This document shows, in pieces, positions 12,326-25,369 of a DNA stretch of 64,000 bases. How positions within the stretch are numbered: position 1 is the stretch's first letter; each line of letters begins with the position of its first letter. The DNA comes from Glandiceps talaboti (Eukaryota > Hemichordata > Enteropneusta > Spengelidae): positions 1,488,001-1,552,000 of the forward strand of contig NC_135550.1 of the NCBI RefSeq assembly GCF_964340395.1, written 5' to 3'. The position numbers were made by a program, and so were the translations under genes. The notes under the pieces were generated by a model, which saw only the letters and a program-made list of their open reading frames with translations, was not told the DNA's origin and ran no database searches.

Positions 12326-13162
12326 ATTCAACTAAGTCGTGTACGAATTTTAATATGTTAATTAATGAGATTTCATTTCAATCCGAGATGCCATCAGCAC
12401 ACTGCAGTAACCATTGGAGAGCCTGGCATGTTTTGTTCGCTTAAGAAATACTTTTTTCGCTTGAGAAATAGTAGATTTTATCCGTCGTTAGAGCATTTAG
12501 GTTATCAACTGTCGTTTTTATGAAGGCATGTATGTTGTTATGCAAAATATGAACATGAATTTGTATTTAGTGTTTTAGTGACCTCTACATATCAGTTCCT
12601 TGTGTGCCAACTCAATTTTCGGTATATTAACATCTGTACGATTTACAGAACCATGGCCACTATGTCTATGTTTCAAAATTAGGATTTTTTTGAATTTTTA
12701 CATCGTATATTTCTTGTTTTTGTTTGGTTTTTGTCGTTTTAATTCCATGAAAAACAGCCGATAGAAATCTCTAAAGTTCACATTTGCAATAATCAATATG
12801 GTGGCTAACCTCGCTAGTATACTCTACCAATGACATACATCCCGGAGAAAATAGAGCTCGATTTAGAATCTCATCTTTTGTAAATTTGTTGTAAATTTTG
12901 CTAGCAATACCAACTACCAAGAATTATATTTAAAAGCACCCAAACAAACCCTGAATGTACGTGTTTGTGAAGTTTCCTATTTGGGTGGGGAAAATACAGC
13001 GTGACTGTCGTTTAGACTAGTAGTAGTACATGCATGCCAATCAGGGCAAAAAATGACATCGAATTTCATGTATTAATATGCTATATCTAGTTCGAGAGAG
13101 AACAAAATATCGTCACTCCACACACTCTTGCTCCAAACACAAACACAAACACAGAAATTATA

Positions 13163-13163
<1 letters not shown>

Positions 13164-13210
<47 letters not shown>
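13164..13210 (+). repeat. (CAA)n array, retroposon tail
   Basis: About 15 CAA units. It abuts the 3' end of the minus-strand LINE relic at 13211, so on that strand it is a (TTG)n tail. Confidence 0.85.
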
Positions 13211-13340
13211 GATTTATATAGCGCCAATGACACTTTCAGGTTGATTAGATCAGATATTTACACAGGAGCAGTGTTGTTCAGAGCTTTGTACGTGAGTAGC
13301 AGGATCTTGTAGCCAGGTAGCCAGTGTAATTCCATACGTA
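13211..13340 (-). mobile_element. LINE/derived SINE 3' end with internal deletion
   Basis: Read on the minus strand, the piece encodes HWLPGYKILLLTYKALNNTA and a stop, which matches the conserved 'HWLPV..RI.YKILLLTYKALN..AP' box near the C-terminus of L2/CR1-type reverse transcriptases. It then passes into 'ggcgctatataaat', a widespread LINE/SINE 3' end, and the (TTG)n tail. Only about 130 bases remain, with an in-box deletion of a few codons after WLP. It may be a truncated LINE or a SINE built from one. Confidence 0.6.
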
Positions 13341-13734
13341 TAGGGGTTATGTGGTCATATTATTTATTTGACGGAGGTGGTAGTAAACTGACTTGCATAT
13401 CGTGTGAACGTACTTACATAGAGTGTAGTTTTCATCAAATGTTAGTCCTACATTCTCCACAGAAAAATAGAGCAGTGAGTGTATATTGTACAACTGCAGA
13501 CATCAGACCATGGACGAACAGAACCTGTTACAAACAGGGAAACTAAACAACTGAATTGGATTAATAACACTTGTCACAGCATGTTGGAAGGACAGAGACT
13601 TGTATTACATTTCATCATTTGATGATAACAGTTTTATGGCCATTTTACGTAACAGTTTACATTCACAAATAAATTTCTAGTTCCCCTGGCATTCCATCTG
13701 ATGTCTACAGTTGTATGAGTAGTCTTAATCAATA

Positions 13735-14650
13735 AAAATACCGCCAATGGCGTTGTAGCACAACTGTACAGTTTTTAAAAATGTGTATCCATATGCTAGT
13801 CCATGCTAATAATAGGTGTTCGTTTGCTGAATGACTATCCAGTTGCCTATCCAACCATGTTGCTATCTTATACGGTCATGTTGTTAGATATTTTTGCATA
13901 CATTTTTTGAATATTTATTCGTTTGTCTTTCAATTCCTGTTGTTATCTTTGCAATATACGTGATTACTTGGCTGTTACTATGGGCGTGGTCCTGTTGCTA
14001 GGCATATTTACATACATTTTTTGAATGTTTATTCAATCTATTTATCCCCGTTATCTTCGCAATATATGTGATCACTTGGCTGTTGCTATGGGCGTAGTCT
14101 TGTTGCTAGGTTCATTTGCATACATTTTTGAAGGTTTATTCATTTGTCTTTATATTCCTGTTGTTATCTTTGCATTATACGTGATTATTTGGCTGTTTCT
14201 ATGGGCATGGTCTTGTTGCTAGGCATATTTACATACATTTTTTGAATGTTTATTCAGTTGTCTATTTATCCCCGTTATCTTCGCAATATATGTGATCTCT
14301 TGGCTGTTGCTATGGGCGTAGTCTTGTTGCTAAGCACATTTGCATACATTTTTTTATTCATTTGTCTTTCTATTCCTGTTGTTATCTTTGCATTACACGT
14401 GATTATTTGGCTGTTTCTATGAGCATGGTTTTGTTGCTAGGCACATTTGCATACATTTTTTGAAGGTTTATCCAGTTGTCTATTAATCCCTGTTATCTAT
14501 GTGAAATACACGACCGTTTGGTTCTTGCTATGGGCGTGGTCATGGTTGCTAGGGATATTTACATACATTTTTTGAATGTTTACTCACTTGCTTACCAGAT
14601 GATGTTGTTATTTGACCAAAATATACTGCCAAATGATTTCTTCTTCAATC
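13735..14650 (-). mobile_element. Family B element, inverted copy
   Basis: It begins (minus-strand end) with 'gccaatggcgttgtagcacaactgtacagtt' type sequence at 13735-13770, the mirror image of 3010-3050. Then come about seven tandem units of 115-120 bases (13830-14600), each with 'ggctgttgctatgggcgtgg', 'tgttgctaggcatatttacata' and 'tttttgaatgtttattca' words, the reverse complement of the 2560-2990 units. The microsatellite head is missing, so the copy is truncated at 14650, where family A begins. Confidence 0.75.
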
Positions 14651-14654
14651 AAAA

Positions 14655-15360
14655 TTGAATTTATATATATATATCTCGATACTGAGAAGTAAGTTTAAGC
14701 TGCTCAACTCGTGATTTAGTTTTAGCTGCTCAACTATATAAGTATCTCGATACTGAGGAGCAAGTTTGCTTCCAGAATGCAGAGCATTTATTAACATAAT
14801 TATGACAAAAGTATATGTTGTTACTGTTTTGGGCTCCGTACTCGGTGCTTGAATTGGGTCAAATTTTCCCCAAATTTTCCGATGTTGATTGACTTCGTTC
14901 TTGACCGTTCAAAGTATTCGGGTTGCTTGTATTAAAAGGTATGTATATCGAAATATATATAGATAAATTTCTTTCCAGATTTGATTTTTAGATTTCGAGA
15001 AATGAAACGAATTTGAGAGCGATGGAAATTCACTTCATTGTGGCATGCATTGAGAAATTCTTGAACTGAGTGTTACATAAGGATGTTGCTGTGAACGAGT
15101 TGTATAGAATCAAAGTATACACCTGTATCATGCTTACCATGAAGAGTGTGCGTTTCAATTATTTTGTTTATTATTTGCCGTGGTAACGAGTGTGTATCCC
15201 GGGTATGTTGGGGATCGCGAAGGCCGAGTGAAGTCGAGGACGGCAAGCTTTCCTGTACTGAGTATAGCTAGCGAGCATTTAATCAACTTTTTCGACAACT
15301 AACGTTTACTGGGACTACTAAATGTAGAGCTACATTTCTTGCAAAATGAATGAAATTATT
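14655..15360 (+). mobile_element. Dispersed repeat family A, partial copy
   Basis: This matches 63560-64000 in the same orientation over most of its length: 'gttgttactg', 'ttcaaagtattc', 'ggaaattcac', 'attcttgaac', 'gagttgtatagaatcaaagtata' and 'tatcatgcttacca'. It then continues into a segment also found at 28440-28700 and, reversed, at 24700-24870 ('aaggccgagtgaagtc', 'aagctttcctgt'). No coding sequence is evident. Confidence 0.75.
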
Positions 15361-15828
15361 AGTTGCATTACTTTGACCTGATCTCACAACATCATGTCAC
15401 ATCACACATGTGTAGTTCTACTAATACTATGTCGTTGTATTGACACTCTCGTGTTGTGCGGTAAACTGTCAACGGTGACGATCATTTCCTTTTCGTATTT
15501 GATATTTTTTTTCACTCGTTATGAAGAGATGGATTTTCTGTTTATTTTCAGTTTCGTAGCAAGACTAGAAAGCACTGCATTCAACTCCGGTTTATGCACC
15601 TTCCTACTTTCTTTTCTAAGTTTGGAAGTTCAGATTTGATATAGATAATACAGTGAATCCATCAAAAGAATGAAAACAAAAGTTCATTATGTTCAAATCA
15701 AATGATACCAATAAACAATCCTAAGATTTGTTCTGTATGCATGGGTAAATGTATGTCTGTATCTGTTTCTCTGTAAATTAGAATAATTTCAATTCAGAAA
15801 CTGTGGCACACCTTCTTGCCAGTTGATG

Positions 15829-15929
<101 letters not shown>

Positions 15930-15959
15930 ATGTGTTGGTTCTGATGGCAAGTGAACTGC

Positions 15960-16800
15960 GACACTATATTCCCCCTTCCTTCAGAAAATTAGCATAAATT
16001 AATGTAATATTTGTCGTTACCTAGTAATGGGCAAGTACATTTCTATAGTTATATAAGGGAGCCTTCGGTAATTACAAGGGGGCGGCTGAAGGAATTCATT
16101 GTGCTAAAAAGTGGCCCTTCTTCAACTTTCTTTCTCTAAAACACGACCCTCTCCCAGTTAAAGTAGTTCAAACGTGAAATATCAGAAATGTAAAAGGACA
16201 CAAATCTAAAAGTACAAAAAGAATCCCACTGCTGCCACCAATGTTGAAAGTTTTAAGGGCATTGGTTATTTCCCATTATTACCGCCATGTGGATATGTGT
16301 GAAGGTACTGAATTAATAAATACCTGTGTTTGGATCTCATTGGCTGAGCTGAAGGCCACAACTGCCAATAATTAAGTTGGCACACTCCCGAAATTGTCGG
16401 AACTGAGGTCATGGTCATCACAACATTATCTTTAGTATTTTACCCAACTGTTCTGTTTTACAACTGTGAGACCCACTCCTCTCCTCACACCACAACTGAC
16501 AATTAATTCGTTACATTGGTTGGCAACAGCAATTTCATTGATAAAGGCTGATATCATGGGTACCTAATCCTAACCATATCAGTAATCCTAACCCTAACCC
16601 GAATGGCAGCAATGGGATTTGGAACTGGTGGCAGCGAAGGGACGACGATTCAACCAAAATAATGCAATTTTAAGCAATACAATGAGTCAAAGTAAAATGT
16701 GACCCTCCCCCTAATCCCATTTTCTAAAATATGAACCTCCAATACCCACGCCCCCTCTTTTCTAAATACTGAATGCTCCCTAATGTCTTTAACTTCTTCA
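15960..16800. repeat. G/C-tract dispersed repeat (family C-related)
   Basis: AT-rich DNA here is broken by 'acaagggggcggctg', 'cacgaccctctccc', 'tgaccctccccctaatccc' and 'acgccccctctt' tracts separated by 'ttctaaa' words. The same style of C-tract plus 'ttctaaa' recurs at 45770-45860, 53330-53420 and 54690-54790. I can say only that it is repetitive. Confidence 0.45.
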
Positions 16801-19370
16801 TGAAAATCGCAGATTCAAACGATGAGTCAGTATTTGTGTTATGCCACAAATGATTTGAAGATCAAATTTAGCTATTGAAAATTCGAGTCAAGGAAAGCTG
16901 TCAAGGAAACATGATCAAAGAATTTAAGCCTATGATACTAAGGGATGGTTGATTTTATTTGCGGAATTGTACAACAACATTGGGTGATTTATGATGACGA
17001 TTGGGAGGCTTAAGTGTGTGATTTGTGACTTTAGACTTAATGTCAGAGCATGAATGAATGATGAATACTGAGGATGGACATCGAAATAGGAAACTCAGGT
17101 GTTGTGACCGAAATAAGGGTTAGTGAATTGATACGTATTTACACAGAAATGTGTTTGGGTGGTGAAAAATTACCCACATTAACTGTTCACCTTTAAACTA
17201 ATCGTTTATAAACACTTTGCGATATAGGGTATCAGGCAGGATATTCAATTTGCGACTGTAATCCAAAAAAATATTGTATTTTGTGGCAATATTGCACTTC
17301 CGTGTGATATGTGCTTCGACACGACGTAAGAGTGTGCGCCAATCAATGACTTCTTTTCTTTCACATCGTAGTGTTATGTTTTTACGAATAGCTCGAGGCT
17401 TCCGAGGTGAATGCTGTCTTTTTGTGATAATTGCAGCTACTTTATTCAGTACCACGCGATTTTGACTAATTTTGGCCAATTATATCATACCCTGCATGTC
17501 TGTGACTCTTTGCTCTAATCTAATTAACTACCCAAATTGTTATCATTTCGTTTTGCTTGCAACCAAGAGAGTCGGTTCATTCCAAACTATATACAAAACC
17601 TTTCCACATTTCAGATCCTGTTTGTTAGAGAGGAATCTTTTTGACTTTGAATTATTCGAAATTAAACTGAACTGCTGCACCAGACTACTGCATCCAAATA
17701 TATGCTATAGTATATACTTCAAGGCTCCAGTCTCTTTTAAAAAGAGTCTGATTATTTTGACACTGAATCTTTCAATATAGATTGTTTTTATCTATTTTTC
17801 ATAGATGAAAGGTCAAGTGCGTGAGTCTAACATATAGTACGTGTAAACAACAATTATAGAGGGTCAAAGTTGATATCATTTCAAGATGCCTGTTATATAT
17901 ATCTAAAACACATGTACAAAAATCCTGCTGCCATATTTACCTGCAAATGTGACTAGTCGACTGTATGATTTTGGTGTGTGCAAATAATACTATTTTAATG
18001 TTTGCCAAAGATTTCAGTAAATCACATTTTTTTTAATTTATCAGCGATACACATAGTAAATAGTCATGTTTAGACAGGACTTTAATTAAACCCTATTTAT
18101 TGATTTAGTGCATTTACCAGCAATAATACAACATTGCGAAACTTTCCCAATACTGTCATTTGTAAATGACACTTTTAGTGGTCTAAATTACAGTGGAAAT
18201 CTACACCAGATTAAGACACGTTTCTTGCCACACTTGTTTCATGCATTGTTCAATCTTTTTTTTTAATATTTCTCTTCTCCTAATTATATTTTCCTTTAAG
18301 AATTCTATGCGCACTATATAGAAATTGTATATGCTAAATTAAATACATTGTAACAGGATGAAATAGTTTTTAATCAGATGTACACATTTACAATGATACA
18401 TCACTGATGATGAAGTAACATTATACTCATTCCATCTTAATATATAAATATTCCATTTTATAGGGTACAAATCACCTTGAAGTATCAAGTTTGGAAATGT
18501 CTATCACTTCAAACATGTAACTGATTTTAGACTTGATGTTCTTGAACTCAGCGAGATCAGTATATTCTATTATGTAATAGTAGATGTCGATTTTCATGTT
18601 CAACAACGCTAGGCCGACTTAGAAGGCTTAGTTTGTGATTTTTGAAGTGATAAAAGATGTACATTACATGTTTGACTTTGATATTGATTCTGTTAGGACA
18701 TATTAGGATGCTGATTGGGTGAACAGAGTGGCACAGATTGTGATCGCAACTCGTAAATTGTCACGTTCCTATCTTTGCAATAGCTGATACAACACGACTG
18801 TGAGTTCGGAACCAGTCACGTCTTCTCTTATTATCGTGCATTGAACGTATTGCTGGAGAATCCAATCGCTGCCATCTAATCGAATTGAGAATAGTTCATT
18901 AATACATTTCCGGAATCATAGTAATGTTGATACGATAGGAATTGAATCCGGCTTTAGATTATTTGGAATAAATCGTATTAACCATGGAAAAAACGATTTA
19001 CAGATCGAATCTCAAACTTATTTTGACCTACGCGTCAATTCATAAATACTTACATTAATTTCTTTGTCTGAGCTTAAATATATATTTATGAACTTTATAA
19101 GCAAATTTGTACAGTTGTATTAAGAACATGATTATGGCAGAATATGGCATATACATACACTTGCATAAAAGATATACCGACATAGAATTTTACATTTGTG
19201 TCTTTAACTAACAAATCGTGATATTCCAATGTCCAAATTTTGATTAAAATCCACATCTCTTGAACAACGTCTATTACTTGAGTCGGTCGGTACAAAACAG
19301 AGGTACAGGTCAGGTATCGACTGAATATATTTAGATTCACATTCGGATACAAAGATGTGAACCCCTCAAT
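16800..19370. other. Unassigned AT-rich DNA
   Basis: Contains overlapping ORFs on both strands at 17198-17479, but neither has recognisable motifs, and overlap on opposite strands is expected by chance. No tandem arrays or clear family copies were seen. Confidence 0.4.
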
Positions 19371-20070
19371 ATATTTGGTGTAGATTCGATTAGTTATCAG
19401 GTTATTTTTTTCTCAGCAATTCGCCATCAGTTAGCTTTGTTTTTAAAATCGCCACTCAATTAGTGTCTTCTGTTCTGGGAATTACATTTTTCATATACAC
19501 TCATAATAATGAGAATATTTCAAAGTTAGCCTTATACTCAATCTGTTTTCTATGAATGTTAAAAAAATACTCTTTCATATTTTATTGATACATATACGTA
19601 GTCTCGATTACCCATACTCTTGCTGTTGATGGCTCCACCCCAGCATCTGGCACGCATCTACCATTTATACCCACTTCTCCTTGTATGCAATGTAACAAAA
19701 AAGGCTTTGATATCTTTACTTGCCTACTACACACTCTACGACACATCTAAATTGTAATTAAAATTGCTAATTAATGAGAGAGATCGTTTGAGTGGTTCGG
19801 CGTATTTATAGACATTTTCAACAGAATGTGAACATATTTGAATACTTACATTGTTGGATTAGCATTTATAAAAGAGAAGGTGGAAATTGCCATGAAAACA
19901 ATATAAATTGGATATTGCAAATAAAAACACACGAAGGATCTTTGGATCCGAATGTTGAAGTGAACCCCAAACAAGTTTTCAGTATATACCTGACCTGGCC
20001 TAGCCTGGCCTTGCCTTGCCTTAGCTCTACCTGGCCTGTACCTGTGTTTTGTACCGACCGTTACTTGAGT
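19370..20070 (+). repeat. Diverged duplicate block D, copy 1
   Basis: The order of landmarks is shared with 54790-55950 in the same orientation: 'atttggtgtagatt', 'tcttctgttc', 'ttacatttttcata', 'attgatacata', 'gacattttcaacagaat', 'ttagcatttataaa', 'ctttggatccgaa', then a run of CCTGGCC/CCTTGCC pentamers and 'cctggcctgtacctg' with 'gttttgtac'. Spacing differs because of insertions. TGACGTCA sites follow at about 20251 and 20343. The block may be a dispersed repeat or an old segmental duplication. Confidence 0.7.
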
Positions 20071-20559
20071 ATAGTTTTTGGTGAAAGGTTTTGTTATCGT
20101 TATTACTGTCGATGCTGGGTGTTTAAATCGAACAAACAATGTGCAGTTCCTAGCTAATGTCCTGACTCAAAAAAATGAAAGGTCGACAAAAGTCAATGAA
20201 TATACATTTAAATAAATAGAAGATTGTACGTGACAATGACCCGTCATTGTGACGTCACTTGCTAATTCCATTGGGCATATTCCAGGGCCAAACACTATAC
20301 ACATGTAAACAACTTATCACAGGATGCAATTTGTAACATCGAGTGACGTCACATTAATGGAAATCGTGCGTCGAAACTTGAAAGCATTACACTTTTCTTT
20401 AATGTAAAGTGGGCTACCTACATGCTGTTTGATAACTCCTGTCACATGATTTATACTGGGTCAATAGTCTTGAACTTATTGACAAATGGATGTCATTATG
20501 GGGAGCTTGTATAAAGGACTATACCTTCAATACCCTTCCTTTAGAAAATCCATAAATCC

Positions 20560-20621
20560 ATTTTTACCTTTCATAAGAAAGGTTATAATTTAGGGATGAA
20601 CAGTCTGTGTGTGTGTCTATG

Positions 20622-20684
<63 letters not shown>

Positions 20685-21410
20685 GAATCGTTTTCTCAAA
20701 AATGGCTGGCTCAATTCTAACACAATTTGGAGCATATATATGTATAGGGTAATGGCTAAAACTGATTAAGTTTTGGTAAACGTCACATAGCCTAATTACT
20801 GAAAATGAATAATTATGCAAATGCCTCTTTATAACTTTCAGGACATGTGCCCTATCTATTTAGGCTTTATCTTAAGAATGCATGCTTCAAATCCGATATA
20901 ATTTGGGTACATACATTGATGATAACAAGTGCCTGTGTCATATAAAGTTTGATAATGTAGCTGTTTCAGTAATTAGGCTATATCATAAGAATGTATTCTT
21001 CAAATGTGGTAAATATTCCAAACAAAACAAAAGGCACATGTCCTGAAAGGCTTGTTGAAGTAGCTTTGAGCACTTTCAGTAATTAGGCTAAATTTTAAGA
21101 ATGCACGTGTCAAATTCAATATGATTTACTACATACATTAACTATAACAAAGTACAGAGCTTCCAAAAAACTTTGTGGTGTAGCTTTTAGATTTAATGAG
21201 GCTTTTGCATAATTAACCATTTTCAGTAATAAACCAGGCTACATCTTACAAATGCACTCTTCTAATTCAATCACATTTGATACATACTTCAAACTTAACC
21301 AATCGCACACATGTATGTTCTGTTGCATTTCAATAATTATTGTATGTAGGAACGAAAATATAATAGCTTTGCCCTTAGAGAAGGCATTCAGTTTAAATCT
21401 GGTTAAATAT
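20560..21410 (+). mobile_element. Dispersed repeat family A, short copy with both ends
   Basis: It begins with a hairpin 'acctttcataagaaaggt', a (TCTG)n array (20622-20684) and 'tttctcaaaaatggctggctcaattc', then repeats 'aattaggct...aagaatgca...ttcaaat' modules about every 140 bases. It ends with 'gagaaggcattcagtttaaatctgg' near 21400. The same two ends are recognisable at 62620 (start) and 28720-28750 (end), so this looks like an internally short but terminally complete copy. No ORF. Confidence 0.65.
20622..20684 (+). repeat. (TCTG)n microsatellite
   Basis: About 15 TCTG units at the head of the family A copy; an equivalent T(G)/CTG-rich run sits at the same place at 62660 and, reversed, at 26000 and 57715. 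Confidence 0.9.
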
Positions 21411-21525
21411 CTCTGTTTAGTTGCGTCTGGTAATCGTCATTTCATTCGAGTCAATGTGATATGGTATGTCTATGATAAACAAGTTTTGTTTGCTAAGAAT
21501 TAAATGTTGAAAAAAGGGGTTAAAT

Positions 21526-21668
21526 GAATTGTTTGTTTGTTTGTTTGTTTGTTTGTTTGTTTGTTTGAGAGATTGATTGATTGATTGGTTGGTTGGTTGG
21601 TTGGTTGGTTGGTTGCTTGATTGGTTGCTTGATTGCTTGATTGATTGATTGATTGATTGATCGATCGA
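21526..21668 (+). repeat. Tetranucleotide mosaic microsatellite
   Basis: Successive blocks of TTTG, ATTG, GGTT, a mixed GCTTGATTG block, ATTG again and finally GATC-type repeats. The reverse frame gives QTNKQTN/SINQSINQ low-complexity peptide, which is not a gene. Confidence 0.9.
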
Positions 21669-21670
21669 TC

Positions 21671-22534
21671 AAATATGACAGTTATAGTGATTTTCAAACA
21701 ACGTGCCAGTAACTTGGAAGGGAAATATGACAGTTACAGTGATTTTCAAACAACGTGCTAGTAACTTGGAAGGGAAATATGACAGTTATAGTGATTTTCA
21801 AACAACGTGCTAGTAACTTGGAAGGGAAATATGACAGTTGTAGTGATTTTCAAACAACGTGCTAGTAACTTGGAAGGGAAATATGACAGTTATAGTGATT
21901 GTCAAACAACGTGCTAGTAACTTGGAAGGGAAATATGACAGTTACAGGGATTCTCAAACAACGTGCTAGTAACTTGGAAGGGAAATATGACAGTTGTAGG
22001 GATTCTCAAACAACGTGCTAGTAACTTGGAAGGGAAATGTGACAGTTATAATGATTCTCACACAACGTGCTAGTAACTTGGCAGGGAAATATGGCAGTTA
22101 CAGTGATTCTCAAACAACGTGCTAGGAACTTGGAAGGGAAATATGACAGTAATAGGGATTCTCAAACAACGTGCTAGTAACTTGGCAGGGAAATATGACA
22201 GTTACAGGGATTCTCAAACAATGTGCTAGTAACTTGGAAGGGAAATATGACAGTTGTAGGGATTCTCAAAGAATGTGCTAGTAACTTGGAAGGGAAATGT
22301 GACAGTTATAATGATTCTCACACAACGTGCTAGTAACTTGGCAGGGAAATATGGCAGTTACAGTGATTCTCAAACAACGTGCTAGGAACTTGGAAGGGAA
22401 ATATGACAGTTATAGGGATTCTCAAACAACGTGCTAGTAACTTGGAAGGGAAATATGACAGTTACAGGGATTCTCAAACAACGTGCTAGTAACTTGGAAG
22501 GGAAATATGACAGTTACAGGGATTCTCAAACAAC
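21671..22534 (+). repeat. 52-bp minisatellite
   Basis: About 16-17 units of 52 bases; each has 'aaatatgacagtta', 'tgattttcaaacaacgtgct' and 'agtaacttggaaggg'. Units differ by few substitutions (tgattttc versus gggattctc, ttggaagg versus ttggcagg). Variants come in a repeated order (two blocks share the 'gttataatgattctcacac' then 'tggcagttacag' sequence), which indicates duplication of multi-unit blocks. The unit length is not a multiple of 3, so it is not a protein repeat. Confidence 0.95.
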
Positions 22535-22539
22535 CATGG

Positions 22540-24655
22540 TCAACAATGGCATTTTAGAACGTGATTTTCAAAGTGAATTAATCCAACTGAAACAATTGAA
22601 CAAATTGTTCATACTCAAATAAAATGTGATCAGCAGACGAAGTAATTGTGTTCTGTAGAGTAGCAACGACAGGACTAGAACCCATGCTGCAATAAAATCC
22701 CGCAAGCGTCAACTCAAACAATTTTAGCAATTTTCGTATAGGGAAGATTCATTGTGCAAAGCTATATTTCCAGAACAACGAGCATGTCAGTCGTGTGAGA
22801 TTTTCAAGATCAACTCCTTATACCTAAATATCATTCACCTGACCTCTGTTTACGATACTACATAATAAAACGTCGTAAAATCCAACAATTCCGCGGTTCG
22901 CATTGAGACATTTGTGTGAGAATACCTCGTAAATGACAAATGAAATATTCATGGTGGACAACATTAATCGAATTTTGATATTCCCTTATGGGTATTACAT
23001 TATTTGTTGTTTTCTGATCTAATAATCTTGTCAGGCATGATTAAATCATGGGTGTACTTTATTGGAAGCAGTGGGCTGACGTCGCCAAGGTGACAGATAT
23101 GTAAATTGGAATTGAATGGAAGTTATTTGAGTGTTTTTGCATATTGCTCATTGTTATATTCTCCCACACACATAATGTGATTGGGTGAATGATTCCGATA
23201 TTCTTGATTTAAAGGCTTGGGATTTTGATATTAGATATCATATAGTGAGATTGTTAGTGCCACAGAGTCTGTATGCGGATAAAAGAAATTTGTGATTTCG
23301 TGTTTTCAGCCAGTTGGTGAGTAGTAGTTTTCATGTCTGTTTTATGCACCTGTAGCACAAAAGTACGATGTCGTATGTATAAAATATTTGACTTTGCAGG
23401 TTCAAAATCTATGTCAGTCATCAGTTCTAGCCACACGATAATCATTAGGTATCTTTATTCACTGGTCACAGAGAAGATACGTCGGAAACAACCTGCCTGT
23501 AGTTGGGGAATCATGTCATGATATCGAGTCATCTCGGGTCATCTATTGCTACGAAAGCATAGACAAATATATTGTTGATGCGGAAAAAGTGTGTTAGACG
23601 TCATTTCGCAGCTTTTGGTATTGACAAAGCAGACACTTTGTCGAACGATGTTATAATGACCTTTCATCGTCCTGAAAGAATTGTGGGATAGTGGACCATG
23701 ACAACTACATTCTGTAAATTTCATTAGAATGAATAATGAATTGTAAGTTAAATTGTTCGTGTTGAAACCGTTTTAATTATGTTGCAATATCTGCATATTG
23801 TAAAATGTATTGGATAAGAAACGGATGTACACACAAAAAACGAGGAAGATTTTGTAACTCGATTTAACTCATGCATTATTAATTGACTGCTACTATAATC
23901 TCTTATGATTCTCATTCTTTGAACGCAAGTTCTGATTTGCCTATTTGAAAAATAGTTCAATTTTTAAAGATAACCCCTGAGCAGGAGGAGAATCAGTTTG
24001 TTTGAATGTGCATATGTCCATTTCAACAATGAATATATCTAAACTGCTTAGGTTAAGCTCAAAGTGTGTATCTGTGTAGTATACTAGCATGGCTCATACC
24101 ACCAAATAATTTACAATCCTTCAAATGGTAAATACCTCAAAACTAATTTCCTGTATGTTGTACAGACTTTTTTGAGCACGATATTTTATATTTGTCAAGG
24201 AATGATCGATGGTTGGCTACAGAACTAGGATCAAGTTAAATAGCGATGTTCGACTGTTGTAGGCAATATATAGTAAATGACTCTGGCTATCATGGAAATC
24301 CCCAGATCATCCGTCTAGAACATTCTTTGCTCGATTTTCCCTGTGTATTGAGTGTTTTGTTGTTGCAAGGAAGATGACTAACTATCGACCACTCACTAGA
24401 GATGTTACTTTGACTCAGTTGTCAGGAAGTAGCCATTAACACTCGTCTTAGTTACAATAATAGATATTCACCCTACATCTAATTTACTTTTCTTACCTCC
24501 TCAGCCCATGATTTGTTACCGCCCTAGGGCAATCGCCTTACCACTTCTTAGAGTATCATTTACCAACAGAAAGTTTAGCGCAAATAAATAACTAAAAACA
24601 TTGAATAGGTGAAGCGCTACTCAAAGTGAATCAAAGTCACAGCAAAATATTAAGA
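22540..24655. other. Unassigned DNA
   Basis: No recognisable gene, array or family copy. ORFs at 23254-23521 overlap on opposite strands and carry no familiar motif. Confidence 0.4.
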
Positions 24656-24870
24656 ATCAGATTTAAACTGAATGCCTTCCGTAAGGATTTATGCAAGAAA
24701 TTTAGCTCTATATCTGTGATTCGTCAAGTCCCAATGAAAGTTAGTTGTCAAAAATGTTGTTCAAATGCCTAACACGCCTCCTATTCTCATCACAGGAAAG
24801 CTTGCCATCCTCGACTTCACTCGGCTTTCGTGATCCCCTACATACCCGGGATATGGCATGTGCGTGTTGA
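24655..24870 (-). mobile_element. Dispersed repeat family A, terminal fragment
   Basis: On the minus strand this contains 'gggatcacgaaagccgagtgaagtc', 'aagctttcctgtgatgag' and ends with 'cttacggaaggcattcagtttaaatctg', matching the end of the copy at 28560-28755. Confidence 0.75.
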
Positions 24871-25369
24871 ACTTCCTTCTGTCCCACCACGAGTTTACAC
24901 ATTCTCAAGATTTTGTTGAGTGGCGCTGTACACTAATTATATAGAGGTCAATGTATAGGTCACCATTAGTGATATATTGTCGCGAAATTTTCTTCGTAGG
25001 CTATAGGCGAGGCTTGGTCTATTTTCCGTATTTTGACCACACACATTTGGGTATAAATTATAGATTATTACACTTGATAAATATGTGAGAGAGTATTTAT
25101 ATCCTGAGATACAGTGCTAGATAAATGATTATGTACAAGCCTTGAAACAAACAGCGGTAGTTTGTTATCGAGAGAAATCGGAAAAGAACATGGTAAAAAG
25201 GAGATGGTTTCAGGTCAATATAATACTTCCTAATCTTCAAATCGTAAATCTAAAAAGATTTCTCTTTATTCATCTGCGCATCAGTGTGTGAAATTTGAAA
25301 ATGATAAGGCCATATTTGACGAAATTGAAACGATGATAAATATTTCACCTGTTTGTTAACTCCGCGCTC

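Noticed and set aside
17198-17479. 93-codon basic ORF on the minus strand, overlapped by a plus-strand ORF
   Set aside because: No recognisable domain, no start context or splice signals worth noting; likely chance.
21671-22534. CRISPR-like array of regular direct repeats
   Set aside because: The whole 52-bp period is conserved, there are no unique spacers, and the setting is an animal genome; it is a minisatellite.
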